Source: Humulus lupulus | Lineage: Eukaryota > Streptophyta > Magnoliopsida > Rosales > Cannabaceae | DNA: 64,000 nucleotides | Direction: 5' to 3' | Assembly: GCF_963169125.1 (NCBI RefSeq) | Contig: NC_084794.1 | Location: 74,001,665-74,065,664, forward strand | Shown here: in pieces, positions 32,881 through 45,604 of the stretch | Layout: every line of letters starts with the position of its first letter | How positions within the stretch are numbered: position 1 is the first letter of the stretch | Notes under the pieces: generated by a model | Told to the model about the DNA's origin: nothing | The model's database searches: none | Seen by the model: only the letters and a program-made list of their open reading frames with translations | Program-made: the position numbers and the translations under genes

Positions 32881-35800
32881 TGAGTATGGAGGACTTTGAT
32901 ATGATTTTAGGTATGGATTGGCTGGTTAGATATGGAGCTACTATTGACTGCAGGAGGAAGATGGTGACCTTTGAGCCGGAGGGCGAGGATCTCTTTGTTT
33001 TTGTGGGAGCGGTGCATGGACCCCGCGTGCCCAGGATTTCAGCGTTGAGAGCTAGGGACCTATTACAGGGAGGATGTATAGGTTTCCTAGCTAGTGTGCT
33101 AGATACCACTAGGGTTTTGCCAACTAGACCGGAGGAAACCATATTAGTTTGTGAGTTTTTGGATGTGTTTCCTGAGGACTTACCTGGGTTGCCGTCGCAT
33201 AGGGAGATTGAATTTGTTACTGAGTTGGGGCTGGGAACAGAGTCAGTGTTGAGGGCACCATATAGAATGGCACCGACAGACCTGAAGGAATTGAAGATAC
33301 AGCTGTAGGAGCTTCTGGATTTAGGGTTCATCAGGCCTAGTTACTCGCCATGGGGTGCTCCAGTTTTATTTGTGAAGAAAAAGGATGGGACTTTGAGAAT
33401 GTGTATAGACTACAGGGAACTGAACAAGTTAACTATCAAGAATAAGTATCCCATACCAAGGATTGATGACTTGTTCGATCAGCTGCAGCGTAAGACGATG
33501 TTCTCGAAGATTGATCTTCGATCTGGTTATCGCCAGCTGAGGATTAAGGACGAGGACGTACCGAAGACGACCTTCCGAACGAGGTATGAGCACTATGAGT
33601 TTATTGTCATGTCCTTTGGTTTGACCAATGCCCCAACAACCTTTATGGACCTAATGAACAGAGTGTTCAAGGATTTTCTGGATCAGTTCGTCATTGTCTT
33701 CATCGATGACATCTTAGTGTACTCCAATTAAGAGGTAGAGCACGAGATTCATCTTTGACAGGTTTTGTAGAGGTTGAGGGAGCATCAGTTGAATGCCATG
33801 TTTAAGAAATGAGAATTTTGGTTACCAGAAGTGACATTCCTTTGACATATTGTTGGTGCTGATGGGATTAAGGTGGAGGCAGTTAGGGATTGGCTGAGGC
33901 CAAGGAACGCCTCAGAGGTGCGAAGTTTTCTTGGTCTGGTAGGGTACTACAGACAGTTTATGGAAGGCTTCCCGAAGATAGCGGCACCGATGACAGAATT
34001 GACACGAAAGAATTTGAAGTTTATCTGGTCAGACAAGTGTGAGAACAGTTTCCAAGAATTGAAGCGACGACTTATTGCCGCACCTGTGTTGAGTCTTCCT
34101 TCGGGGGAAGGGAAGTTTGTTGTCTATTGCGATGCATCGAGGTTGGGTTTAGGCTGTGTGTTGATGTAGAACGAGAAGGTTATAGCTTATGCATCACGAC
34201 ATCTGAAGGAGTATGAGCAGCGGTATCCTACCCATGATTTGGAGTTAGCAGCAGTGGTATTCGCACTGAAGGTTTGGCGGCATTATTTATATGGGGAGAA
34301 GTGCGAGATATATAATGATCACAAGAACTTGAAGTACTTCTTCACCCAGAAGGATCTGAACATGAGGCAGAGATGTTGGCTAGAGTATGATTACGATATT
34401 CTTTACGATTCGGAGAAAGCCAATGTGGTGGCGGATGCATTGAGCCGGAGAGGCCTAGGTCAGTTATGTTGTTCCACCCAGATCTCGAGAGAGTTAGCTG
34501 ATGAGATGGTCAGAGTGGGGATAGAATTGGTGATGGGCCAGTTGGCCAATATTACTCTGCAGTCGACCCTGCTAGGCGGATTAAAGAAAGGCAATTGGTA
34601 GACGCTCAGTTACAGGAGGTTAGAGAGAATGTCTTAGCGGGAGTAGCTAAGGATTATTCTACTTCTGAGGTTGGTTTGCTTCGGTATCAGGGATGGATAT
34701 GTGTTTCAGCTGATGAGGGGATCAGACGAGAGATATTGGATGAGTCACATACGACACCGTACTCACTTCACCCGGGTACCATGAAGATGTACCAGGATCT
34801 ACGGATGTTATATTGGTGGCCCAGGATGAAGAAGGGTGTGGTGGAGTACGTTGCCAGATGTTTAACCTGTCAGCAGGTGAAAGCTGAGCATCAGGGACCG
34901 GCAGGGTTGCTTCAGCCTTTGGGTATTCCCGAGTGGAAATCAGAGGATATTACGATGGATTTCGTGGGAGGTTTACCTAGAACAACAGGGCTTCATGACT
35001 CGGTGTGGGTGATGGTGAACAGATACACCAAGTCAGCTCATTTCTTCCAGTGAGGTCGACATATACTGTGGATCAGTATGTAGAGTTGTATGTGAGGGAG
35101 ATCGTACGTCTCCATGGGGTTCCTAAGTCCATAGTGTCAGTCCGGGATCATATCTTTACCTCTAAGTTTTGGGGTAGTTTGCAGAAGGCTATGGGAACTC
35201 AGTTGAAGTTTAGCACAACCTTCCATCCTCAGACTGATGGACAGTCTGAGAGGATGATTAAGGTGTTGGAGGATATGCTCAGAGCATGTGTGATCAACTT
35301 TGAGGGATCATGGAGTAAGTATCTCCTGTTGATTGAATTTTCATATAACAATAGTTACCAGTCAACTATTGGAATAACTCCCTATGAGATGTTATATGGG
35401 AGGAAATGTAGGTCACCCATACATTGGGATGAGATGGGTGAGAGGAATTATTTGGGGCCAGATATGGTTCAGAAGACGAATGAAGCAATAGAGAAGATCC
35501 GAGCTAGAATGCTCACCTCACAGAGCAGACAGAAGAGCTACGCTGATCCCAAGCGCATGGACGTGGAGTTCCAGGTTGGGGACCACGTGTTTCTCTGAGT
35601 TTCACCATTGCGAGGGGTGAGGAGGTTTGGGAAGAAGGGAAAGCTAAGCCCTAGGTTCATTGGACCTTTTGAGATCCTGGAAAGGATCGGTTAGGTGGCT
35701 TATAGGTTAGCCCTGCCACCATCGTTGTCGGGAGTCCATGATGTATTCCATGTTTTAATGCTCCGGAAGTACGTCTCAGATGCGACACACGTGTTGAGGT

Positions 35801-35994
35801 ATGAAGACTTGGAGTTGCAGACATATTTAGCTTATGAGGAGCAACCAGTTCAGATTTTGGATCGAAAGGATAAAGTATGACAGAATAAGACAATTCCTCT
35901 TGTTAAGGTGTTATTGAGGAATAGTATGGTCGAGGAGGCGACCTGGGAGATTGAGACAGCGATGCGGGATCAGTATCCCGAATTATTCTGGTAA
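32881..35994 (+). pseudogene. pol of chromovirus A (PR fragment, RT, RNase H, IN, chromodomain-like end)
   Basis: Opens in the second half of protease (FDMILGMDWLVRYGATIDC), so the catalytic DSG motif is missing. RT 33240-33730 with FIDDILVYS at the active site, connection near 33880-34070, RNase H near 34110-34470 ([11 protein letters not shown]), integrase HHCC near 34740-34880 (CLTCQQVK), core 34950-35310. The second core Asp position reads Val (SVRDHIF), while the Glu (GQSERM) is kept. GPY/F region 35640-35760 and a chromodomain-like C-terminus to the stop at 35992-35994. Stops at 33307, 33729, 34168 and others, plus a frame change near 34600 and another near 35050. Confidence 0.93.
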
Positions 35995-36015
35995 ATTTTG
36001 AGGACGAAATTCTCA

Positions 36016-36030
36016 TTAGGAGGGGATAGT
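36016..36030 (+). other. Polypurine tract of chromovirus A
   Basis: TTAGGAGGGGATAGT directly before the 3' LTR. Confidence 0.8.
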
Positions 36031-37244
36031 TGTAACGACCCAAATCTACTAATAAGGCTTAAGGGCCTTGATTAGTGTGTCGAGAGGGCATAACTAAATT
36101 ATATGTGATTTAATGATTAAAAGCATGTCTATATGATTACTTGAATATCTGTGATGCATGACTGTGTATTAGTATGCATGTAGGCCCTGATTAGGTTAAA
36201 AGGGCATATTCATAATTTTGGCCCGTTGAGGGCATAACTGTAAATATCTGTGATAAATTTTTGAGACCACATTATTATGTGGATATATTTGTAGCTTGTG
36301 ACTTGAGGCGATCCTGGTGAGCGGTTTAGCGAAAAAGTCACGGCGGGGATTTATACCCGGCTCGGGGCGAGCCTGGGGGTATTTATGGGAATTTAGGAAA
36401 TATATTGGAGATTGTTTTGATATTGAGGAATATAATTGGCGATCTGTTAGGTGTCGGGAAGTAAGCGATAAATGTTAGAGACATTTGAGGAATTAACGGG
36501 AATTGGGTGTAATGACCAAAATGCCCTTAGAATGATTTAATGGCTTAGGATTTATGGGAGGGAAAATTGGTCATTTGTGTTAAAAGCAGGGATAAGTATT
36601 ATAATGCTTTATGCCTTAGTGGAATGTGTAGAAGGCAGTAGAGGTCTGAAAAAGGATTGAGACAAAAGAAAAGAAGGAGAAAAGAAAGAAGGGAAAACAG
36701 GGCACTACTCTTGTACGGTTTGGGTTCCTCTTCACCAATTCTTCTGGAAATTTGGAGCTAAAGTTCAGAGAAGGCTTAGACTAAGACTCAACACTAGGAT
36801 CCTTGTTTTGGATTGGGGAATTAGCAGAGGTTATCCATCATTTGAGGTTGTTATTCAGTTCTTGGTTTTGGTATTGAATTGATTTTCTAAGCTGAGTTTC
36901 TGTGGGAATTCTATGGAATTAAGCCTAAGGACTTGAGGAGGTGAAGGCCAAGGAAGTGTGGAAGATAACCTAGGTTGAGTTCATCCATCAAAGGTACGAA
37001 ATTATAGCTTTAGGTTCTGTAATTTCTACTATTCTGATTGAGTTTTTGAGCTCTAAGCTCAGCCATGGTGATTTTTGTATTTTGGGGTGCTTGTGAGTGA
37101 ATTTTATATGGTTAGGTCATTTGGGGTGAGTTGGGGATGTTGGGAGGTTTGTTTTGAAGTTTGGTTGAGGTTTGATTGAGTTTTGGAAAGGTTTGGCTCT
37201 GGGAAATTCGAGGGAAGAAAATCTGTGTTGGGCTATGCTGTGAC

Positions 37245-37355
37245 TAGCGTTGTAGCGCTAGTCATTAGGCACTACAGTGCTAGGCCCTGAAGTTCCTGAG
37301 CTTTTTGGCTCTTCTTGTAGTGCTATAGCGCTCTCCTTAGGGCGCTGTAGCGCTA
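37245..37355 (+). repeat. Paired palindromic units in A 3' LTR
   Basis: Units 37245-37282 and 37317-37355, starts 72 bp apart; words such as TAGCGTTGTAGCGCTA and GCGCTGTAGCGCTAC. Confidence 0.65.
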
Positions 37356-37420
37356 CCCTGTTTCCAGAAGGGGATTATTTGGTTATTTCTTAGGGTTTTT
37401 GACTGGGGGCTCGGGGTTTG

Positions 37421-37445
37421 ATTCCACCACCCCATTTGGTGGAAT
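37421..37445 (+). other. Perfect 8-bp hairpin, A 3' LTR
   Basis: ATTCCACC, 9-nt loop, GGTGGAAT. In LTR C2 (60284-60308) the same hairpin has two paired base changes and the same loop length. Confidence 0.6.
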
Positions 37446-37682
37446 TAGGGCTTCCCGAGGGCTCGGGATTGGTCCTGAGGTTAGGTTTTGGGATTGAAGT
37501 TTGGTGATGATTATGATCTATGGCTGTGACTAGGTGTACGCTAGGGCTCGGAAGGGATCGTGCTTGAGGGTTGAATTGAACAAAACTATCAGAATCGAAA
37601 GGTAAGAAAATTGCACCCGATTATGTGATTCTGTTAGGACTAAGAGCTCCCTATATATGTATAATGTCATAGATGGTATTAT

Positions 37683-39951
37683 TGTAACGCCCTGGCTACC
37701 CCAGAACAGTTACGATGAACGGTGGACCGGAAATTTGACTCATTGCCTGAGTCCTTTGGTCAAAAACGTGCTCTAAGTGTAATTAACGGGTTAAGGCATA
37801 AAACCAATGAAAAGGAAATGGAGATTTTATTACAAACCGCTCTGCAGAGCTAAACAAAACATTAGCAAGTTGTTCTCAGTACAAAATGGTCATTACAGTT
37901 TTAAATTTACAACCCCGCCAACCTAAGCGGCAAAAATAGGGTAAACCCCCTAGTTCCTCTGAGAACACCCTGACCGTGGCAGTCAAGCGGCTGCATATGT
38001 ACACACCATCACATCAACTCTCCACTCAAGGCTAGGTGAGCTTTTCTTTCCCTTTACCTGCACCACATAGCACCCATGAGCCAAGGCCCAGCAAGAAAAC
38101 ATAACACTTTATATAAAGATTATCAAATGATTATCGTTATAATCACACTGAGCATAAAGCTTTCAACAAGCAAATGAATCATCACATGATTTTAGCGGGA
38201 GAGTGGCTACTGAGTAAGCCACTAGCCTCCAAGCTCTGTTTGTTCATCGACCCTCAGGGTCGGTCAGGCATTAATGCTCCTTGAGTCATTCAATGCTAAT
38301 AATCGATTAGATCCAATCTTACTGACTTGCGTGACACACGCCAAAGCCGTCCTGACTAATAAGTCAGCTCATCGTGACCAATGCCCAATACCACTGCCGA
38401 ACCTGACTAATAAGTCACAGCTTCACAGTGATACTAGCACTCTTGTCAAACCTGACTAATAAGTCAGTGCCATGCACAAATGAGCAGCATATGCTAAGCA
38501 TTTCATATATAATCCATGTCCATATTCTCACATTCAACATGCCTCAGGAATATCCACGCATGTGACACTTGGGGTGCAGTTTTCTTACCTCTGGTCCGAG
38601 CTAGAACAGATAAAAGAATGACCCTGAGAACGATCGACCTTTTGGTCCTTTAGCGGTTACCTGGTCATAACCAAATCATGGGATTCCATCAATAAAATGA
38701 ATAATAAAAGGTTCCCAAACCAAAACCTAACCTCCGGGACCTGAAACACTACTCAACCGGGTAGTAGGTTCAATCCCGAGGCCTTAGGCTTGCATCCCTG
38801 AGCCAAAACACTCTCTTTGCCCAAAAATCCCTTAAGGGCCGCGGCCCTCCTTGGCCATGCCGCGGCCCGCCCCTCAAACAGAGGCGGCCAAACCCAGCAG
38901 CTCCCAAGGGCCGCGGCACACCCTGGCCATGCCGCGGCGCAACGCCCATTTCAGCCAAAACCCCTGTTTTTCTTCCTCTACGATTTCACTTAGAACCAAC
39001 CCTTCAAACCCAACTTAAACACCACCCAAACCTCTCTCAAACACCCATTAACACCCCCAAAAAACACTCAAAACTCTCCCTCATCATAACCCAAGTAAAA
39101 CACCTCAAGAACTCCCTTTAATTCCAATTTTCCACACCTAACTCAAGAGCTGAAAACCATGATTGAAAACAGAGCAAAACCAGAAAAAAATAAAGATCAA
39201 AGCTTACCTCAAACTTAGTATTGAACCCTCTCCAATGGCTGAACCAAAACCACAACCTTAGCCCCTTGATTTCCTAGCTTAGCTCCACACTTAAGCTCAA
39301 AATTCCAAAGAAGAGAACTAGGGAGATGAGTGTACGGGAAGAAGAAAATGAAGCAAACCCTGTTTTGGTTTCTATTTTACAGCCACCCATACATTATATA
39401 TATCCTCATACCAAAAGACCATTATACCCCTAGGCATAATAAAGCTCCTAAAGTCAACTCAAGGGCATTTTTGACATTTTCCACCTACACCGTTAATGAT
39501 AATTAACGCTTCCCAATTCCCGCTAATCTCAAAATTCTCAAACACCAATATTTCACATCCCGTTACCCTTTAATGCCCGGTAACACTCTAATCATTAAAA
39601 CACCCCGAGACTCACCCCGAGCCCCGAGCTTAAGCCTGTTATGACCAAACCGACATTTAACATTTCCTTGATCGTCTCATGCCAAATGGCTCGAACAAAC
39701 CCACATCATAATGTGGTCTCAATTTATATCACCAACATGCGTTCAAATAACCAATTTACCCTCAACGGGCCAAATTACTATCACACCCCTGTATAAACAA
39801 ATATGGACTCACATGCATGCATTTCACATCATATCATAATATAATCAACATATACATGCATTTAATCAATTAATAACATAATTAAGCAAGTACGGCCCTC
39901 CCGGCCTACTATTCACGCCGTTAAATACGTCGGAGAATTCGGGGCATTACA
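37683..39951 (-). repeat. Solo Tekay-like LTR G (2269 bp, reverse)
   Basis: On the plus strand starts TGTAACGCCCTGG and ends GGGCATTACA, flanked by perfect ATTAT duplications (37678-37682 and 39952-39956). The host LTR of element A is continuous across it. Closer to LTR F than to A. Contains paired CCGCGG units (38836-38872 and 38908-38940, 72 bp apart). Confidence 0.92.
38836..38940 (-). repeat. Paired GC-rich units in LTR G
   Basis: Two units each with GGGCCGCGGC, a spacer containing TGGCCATG, and CCGCGGC; starts exactly 72 bp apart. Confidence 0.65.
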
Positions 39952-40823
39952 ATTATGCCATGGGACATGTGATAAACTGCCTAAGAGTGCCATCATCAAT
40001 ATTTGCGCACAGGGAGCGGCTCGGCCACTGGTAGCTGAGGATAGCTTAATATTCACTGAGCTCGGTTTAAGAGGGCCGGAGTGAGTGAGATAAATTGAGG
40101 GTGCAGCCTAAGGGCGTTAACCCTAGTTATCATATGCGAATTGGTTATTAGTATGAAATAATGAATTTGGTATGCTGAGTACTTGATTATTGTGAATATT
40201 TGGAATGTTGAGTATATGACTATACTGTATGAATTATCTGGTTGTTTTGTTAGATGATTATACTCTGTTACTGTGTTTTCTTGCTGGGCCTTGGCTCACG
40301 GGTGCTACGTGGTGTAGGTAAAGGAAAAAGAAAAGTGGACCAATCCTGAGATGGAGAGCTTTGGGGCTGAATGAACATAGTCAGCTGATCGGCCGCCACG
40401 GCCGAGGAGTGGTACAGGACAAGAAAAGCCTAACTGTCTGTTTTGCTTTAGAGTGGCTAGTAACTGTATTTTAATCCTAAAATTTTGTAAACTGTCTTTT
40501 AACTTTACTGCTTCTGGGATCCCATGTAAAGTGAATGTTTGATTATAAGAAATGAAGCTTTTGAGACCAAAATCTTTTAACCCTAGTTCAACTGTAGTTT
40601 CAGTTACACGTTTCTAACTAAATGACTTGATTAGCAAGTCTTACACCTTTATAAACACACAGTGTAACGGACTTGGCTATCCAGGGCGTTACAAAGAGAA
40701 TATTAAGATAAATAATATTAACTCATGGACTAGGCATATTTTAACTGTTGTGATTTCTTCTGTTTTTTCTGTAACATTGTTTAGTGCTCTTCATAATTAA
40801 GTTGACGTAAAACGACGTCAGCA

Positions 40824-43346
40824 ACTATATCTTCCCATTTCCATTCGAGAATCTCTAAAGATTGCAATGTTCTAGTGAGTCTCTGATGTTCATTTTTGAC
40901 TTGTTGACATGTAAGGCATTTTGCTACAAATTTCGCTATGTCTTTCTTCATCCTCGACCAGCAGTACATTGTCTTGACATTGTTGTACATCTTGGTCGAT
41001 TCCAGGTGTAGTGAATATGGCATGGTGTGCAATTCTTTCATAATACTATCTCTCAATTCACCTTTTTTGGCACACACACTCGGTTCCTATATTGTAGCAT
41101 GCCTTCCTTTGTCAAGGAAAAAACAACATTCTCTGAGCTTTGTAGTTCTGCCCTCTTCTTAAGAAGAAACTCGTCCTCTTGTTGTTTCTCCTTAATTTCC
41201 TCCATTAGTGTTGACTTGATTGTGAGGTCAGCTAGTTGTCCAATTATTAACTCATTTATGGACTTCTTAATATCATCTTGTAAGTGTTGTGCTATCCCCT
41301 TAAGTGTTGATATTCTTCTGTAACTCCGTCTACTAAGCGTGTTTGCCACGACATTAGCTTTTCCTAGATGATACAAGATCTCACATTCATAGTCCTTTAC
41401 TAGCTCCAGCCACCTTCGTTACCTCATATTGAGTTCCTTTTGCTTAAAGAAGTACTTTAAACTCTTATGGTCCGTATAGATTTTGCACTTTTCTCCGGAA
41501 AAATAGTGCCTCCAAATCTTTAGAGCGAAAACCACCACTGCTAATTCTAAGTCATGGGTTGGTACCACTGATCGTACTCCTTTAGCTGTCTCAAGGCATA
41601 TGCGACCACCTTTCCATCTTGCATCAAAACGCATCCAAGTCCCTGCTTTGACACGTCGCAATATACTACAAACTTGCCCTTTATTTGGGACGCATAGAAT
41701 TGAAGCTGATATGAGCTCGTCCTTTAATGTTTGAAAGCTTTATTCACACTTCTCCGTCCATGTGGACTTCTGCTGTTTCCTTGTTAAATTTGTTAAAGGT
41801 GTAGCTATTTTGGAGAACCCTTCAACAAATTGTCTATAGTATCCCTCCAAGCCCATAAAACTTCTCACCTCAGTGGCACTCTTGGCTTTGGGCCAGTCCT
41901 TTACTCCTTCTATCTTGGCTGGATCTACTTCTACGCCATTTTTAGATACAATGTGTCTTATAAATTCCACCTTCTCTACCCAGAATTCGCATTTCTTAAA
42001 ATTTGTGTATAATTGATGACTTTTGAGTCATTCCAACGCCAGTCGCAAGTGCTCTTCATGCTCAGATTTCATCTTTTAGCAGATCAATATGTCGTCTATG
42101 AACACCACAATGAACTTATCCAAGTAGTCTTTAAATATTCGGTTCATAAGATCCATGAACATGGCTGCTGCGTTCGTTAAGCCAAAAGACATTACCAGAA
42201 ACTCATAGTGTCCATATCTTGTTCGGAAAGCCGTCTTTGGGATATCTTCTTCTCATACTCTTAGTTGGTGATACCCTGACCGCAGATCTATCTTTGAGAA
42301 CACCGTAGATCCTTGTATTTGATCAAAAAGATCATCTATTCGGGGCAAAGGGTATTTGTTCTTGATTGTCACTTTATGTAGTTCTCGATAGTTAATGCAC
42401 ATCCTTATGCTCCCATCTTCTTCTTGACTAAAAACACTAGTGCACCCCAAGGCGAAAAGCTTGATCAAATTAAACCTTTGTCTAATAGCTCCCACAGTTG
42501 CATCTTTAACTTCTTTGACTCAGTAGGGGCCATTCTATAGGGGGATTTTGAGATTGGTGCTATCTTTGGTGCCGACTCTATTTCAAACTCGATTTCCCTA
42601 CTCGGAGGTAATCCTGCTAGATCTTTTGGAAACACCTCGGGAAATTCGCATACAATATGTACGTCTTTTGGTTCAAGCCGCGTTTCTCGCGACTTATCCA
42701 CCACGTTAGCTAGAAATGCCTAGCAACCGCTACTGGTCAACCATTGAGCTTTGAGAGCTTAGACTATCGATATGCGAGTTTGAGAAACTTATCCTTTATA
42801 GGTGAACTATTCTCCGCCTTCTGATGGAAAGTTGACTGTCTTATTCTTACAATCTATCGTTGCCCCATGTTTTGCTAACCAGTCCATGCCTAATATTACA
42901 TCATAATCCTTAAGGTTTAACTCGATCAAATCTACTAGTAATTCTCTTCTTTCGATTCTAATGACAATGCTACGCACCCCTCTACTAGATAACATTCTTT
43001 CCCCCGAGGGTAACTTCGTAACAAACTTATCTCTAAAATTTTTGCATGGTTTATTTAAGCTATCAATTATATTCATAGAGAAAAAATAATGTGTAGCTCC
43101 TAAATTGAATAAAACATTACTTGGTTTGCCAAAGATAGTGATATAACCTGATACTACTGTATTGCTAGTTTTCGCCTCACCTCTTGTAAGAGCGAAAACT
43201 CTGGCTGGTACTAGTTTCTTATCCTTCTTCTGGTTTCTCAATTTTGGACAGTCCTTCTTGAGATGACCTTCTTCTCCATAATTTAAGCAACCTTTTGTCT
43301 TATATCGACATTCTCCTGAATGCTTTTTGTTTCCATTGCCTTCCAA
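40824..43346 (-). pseudogene. pol of older chromovirus E (zinc knuckle to integrase start)
   Basis: On the minus strand in order: gag zinc knuckle with the second Cys changed to Tyr (GCLNYGEEGHLKKDC), protease with the catalytic Asp changed to Asn (FNLGATHYF) followed by DVILGMDWLAKHGATIDC, RT (42704-41740; active site FIDDIL near 42090), RNase H near 41660-41430, linker, and the integrase zinc-binding domain (CLTCQQVKNEHQ near 40920-40890). Frame breaks separate nearly every domain. The integrase core is absent: the element stops at 40824 against the end of the Tat 2 LTR. Confidence 0.9.
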
Positions 43347-44302
43347 GGTAGTCTTTCCTTTCTTGTTAGCCTTCTAATTTTGACCACCGTCATGTTTCCT
43401 CTTGTGGTCATTTTGTTCATTATTGTTCTTTCTAGCATCCCTCCTGGTTGCACCTTCTTTCCAAATATGGTCTTCCGCCTGTTCGACTTCCAAGGCTATT
43501 TCCAACGTTTTGTGCATATGTGGTTATTGCTGAATTAGCTTCATGTCTCGGGCTATCATAGGTTCAGTCCCTTCATGAATCTTTGAATTCTTAGTGTCTC
43601 GGTGGGTATCGTGCCCACCGTGAACTTAGCCAGTCTATCAAATTTTATGGCGTACTCCGTCATAGTCGAATTCCCTTGAGTAAGGGTGATGAATTCGTCC
43701 ACCCTTGTGGCTAGAATAGCAGGACTGTAATACTTCTTGTTGAACACTTGGAAAATCTTGTCTCATGTCATGACGTTCACATTTGAGGTCTGCTTCACTA
43801 TATCCCACCAGATGCGTGCGTCTTTCTTGAGTAAACTCGAGGCGCATGAGACTCGGTCTTCGTTCCTCAATCGCATATGTTCTAAAATGGATTCTACCGA
43901 GCAAAGCCATTCTTCTGCTTCTATTGGGTCTGATCCGCCATCGAAGTTCAGTGGTTGTTGTTTCTTGAAGCGTTCATACACTGCCTCATAGCAAGGTTCT
44001 GCCAACTGCAACAATTGTGCTAATGGAATGACATGTTGTGCCACTTATTGTTGTTGTCCATGGTTTATTTGGAATTCTTCTTCTCTCCTCCTTAGCTCTG
44101 CCCTAAGCCGGGCATTCTCCCTTTCCAAGTTTTCTCGAGCAGTAACAGCTGTCTATTCTTCTGCTTCATTTGGTGCTTCTGGCATGTTGGAAAATTCTTC
44201 ATATATGGGGGTGGTGGCTACTCATCTTACCCTTCCTCGCCCTTTTCCCTATCCTCTTTCTTGGCAATTTAGACTTTTGGATCTTCTTGGTTCCTGCTCC
44301 AT
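43347..44302 (-). pseudogene. gag of chromovirus E
   Basis: Capsid-type gag starting near 44302 (MEQEPRRSK). Contains a Glu/Arg-rich helical stretch (RENLERENARLRAELRRREE), then VYERFKKQQPLNFDGGSDP near 43980, SLLKKDARIWWDIVKQT near 43810, KKYYSPAI near 43735 and MTEYAIKFDRLAKF near 43660. Several stops and shifts. Confidence 0.85.
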
Positions 44303-44830
44303 ATTTCTTTTCTATTTCCCCAAAAGAGGAAAAATATAAAAGATAAGACAAACAAAACAAGAAGACATCATAACCTAGCCTATTGTACTACTATCGATTA
44401 GGTCCATCTATCTACTAAAAACTACCATATTACAATTAAGTCCAACTCGAGTAAATAGGCCTTAACAATTGAATCTTCCATGGAGGAGGACTGGATTTAG
44501 TATATTTTACCCACTACTAAGGCCCCCTAACTCCCACTTGAACCCAAAAGACAGGAATTTGAACTTTTACTTTATTAATTGTTATTCATTTTAATTAGGT
44601 CCAACCTAATAATGAAAAGCAAATGAGCCTTCACAAATGGGCTAACCCATAAGAGAGGAATTTAAATTTTACACTTTCAATTGAATCCAAAATTCTTAAC
44701 ATTTACTAAACAATGAAAATAAAAGAAAATAACATATTTTATTAAAATAAGAAATTATTTACAAACTAGCGAAACATTGCTAAAAATAACATAAAATAAA
44801 ACATAACAATGTATTCTTATATTCATCTAA
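44303..44830 (-). other. AT-rich non-coding stretch
   Basis: No coding content that I can support. Between the gag start of chromovirus E and a decayed coding fragment. Confidence 0.5.
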
Positions 44831-45435
44831 TCTTCCACATCAGATCCTTCTTCTAGCATGTCTTGAGTGAAGTCCTCATAATCCTCTTGGGTGTAGATAA
44901 ATCTTGAAGTGAAAGGAACATGACTAAGAAATCATTCCCTTAGGTTGTCTGCTAACTGATGAACCTTTTCTCCTATTTCTCCATTTGGTAATATAACATC
45001 TTCGAATATTCTAAAATTTAGTGTAAACCTATCCATAAATATTTCATGTTTATCTTCAACAAATATATCATGATCAAATAAAACTTTGTTCCATGCTATC
45101 TTTAAACTTGGTTCTGCTAGCGGTAATTTGGCTGAGTGCATGAGAAATATGAACTTCTAATGTGATTTTAATAGGGTTGTATGACTACCAATAATCTTTT
45201 CTATCTCCCTGTGAATTCAGTTAATTCTACGAAACACCTTTTCGAACTCATTCTCACCATCAGGGTTGGTTATTCTTCTTATCGCCTTAACTTTTATAAC
45301 AACACTTGGGGTCCATTGTGCTAAAATATGAAAATAATACAAGAGAAAGATTACAAACATATTTCGAAAAATGTGTATACTTACTTGGTAGCGAGTTGGT
45401 CCTTTGTAGCTATCATGTGTATTTCGTGAGAACAT
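44831..45435 (-). pseudogene. Unrecognised decayed coding fragment
   Basis: I do not recognise this. On the minus strand one frame, broken by a few nonsense codons (one TGA near 44933), reads a coherent soluble-looking protein from VVIKVKAIRRITNPDGENEF near 45300 through AEPSLKIAWNKVLFDHDIF near 45105 and MDRFTLNFRIFEDVILPNGE near 45020 to an acidic C-terminus (YEDFTQDMLEEGSDVED) that ends at a stop near 44832. A 64-bp interval (45321-45384) has a GTAAGT donor and a TATTTTAG acceptor, so it may be an intron. It lies upstream of chromovirus E gag on the same strand. It could be an extra ORF of a retroelement or a captured host gene piece. Confidence 0.5.
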
Positions 45436-45604
45436 TTAGGACCAGTATAGCCGTGGCTTTGGTATCACTTTTTAACGCCCTAATTTCTCATAATATTATT
45501 GAGAACACAACGTTTGATCACAAACATAAATATTGCTCCTTTATTTAAGAAAATCATAATAAGCAAATGGATCCCATGTCTTTACAAATAAACCAAGGAC
45601 ATGA
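45436..45604. other. Possible LTR remnant
   Basis: TTTAACGCCCTAATTTCTC at 45472 and GGATCCCATGT near 45569 resemble end blocks of the Tekay-like LTRs, so this may be a scrap of an LTR of chromovirus E. Not sure of direction. Confidence 0.3.

Larger units (their letters stand above)
29539..40693 (+). mobile_element. Tekay/Del-type chromovirus A
   Basis: Ty3/gypsy element with 2.4-kb LTRs (29539-31941 and 36031-40693), Met-tRNA PBS, short decayed gag, PR-RT-RNase H-IN pol ending in a chromodomain-like tail, and a polypurine tract. Flanks are GAGAG and AAGAG, a target duplication with one change. Internal region is only 4089 bp because the gag C-terminus, zinc knuckle and first half of protease are deleted near 32870. 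The 3' LTR carries solo LTR G. Confidence 0.92.
36031..40693 (+). repeat. 3' LTR of chromovirus A, split by solo LTR G
   Basis: Starts TGTAACGACCC, ends GGGCGTTACA. Without the solo LTR and its duplicated ATTAT it is 2389 bp, close to the 2403-bp 5' LTR, and highly similar by eye. One ~14-bp length difference near 36845. Confidence 0.9.
28958..40823 (+). repeat. 3' LTR of Tat element 2, split by chromovirus A
   Basis: Left part 28958-29538 (TATAAATA at 29449-29456), right part from 40694 to about 40823 (ending CGTCAGCA). Joined across element A it reads the same GAGAATACT, GCCAAATTGCTTT, GAGAGAATATTAAG order as the Tat 1 LTR at 15921-16860. The next bases are minus-strand chromovirus E integrase, so Tat 2 sits in that older element. 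Confidence 0.75.

Noticed and set aside
45452..45475. TTGGTATCAC as a primer-binding site of chromovirus E
   Set aside because: It reads in the plus direction, whereas E is on the minus strand, and it matches only eight bases of the tRNA end.
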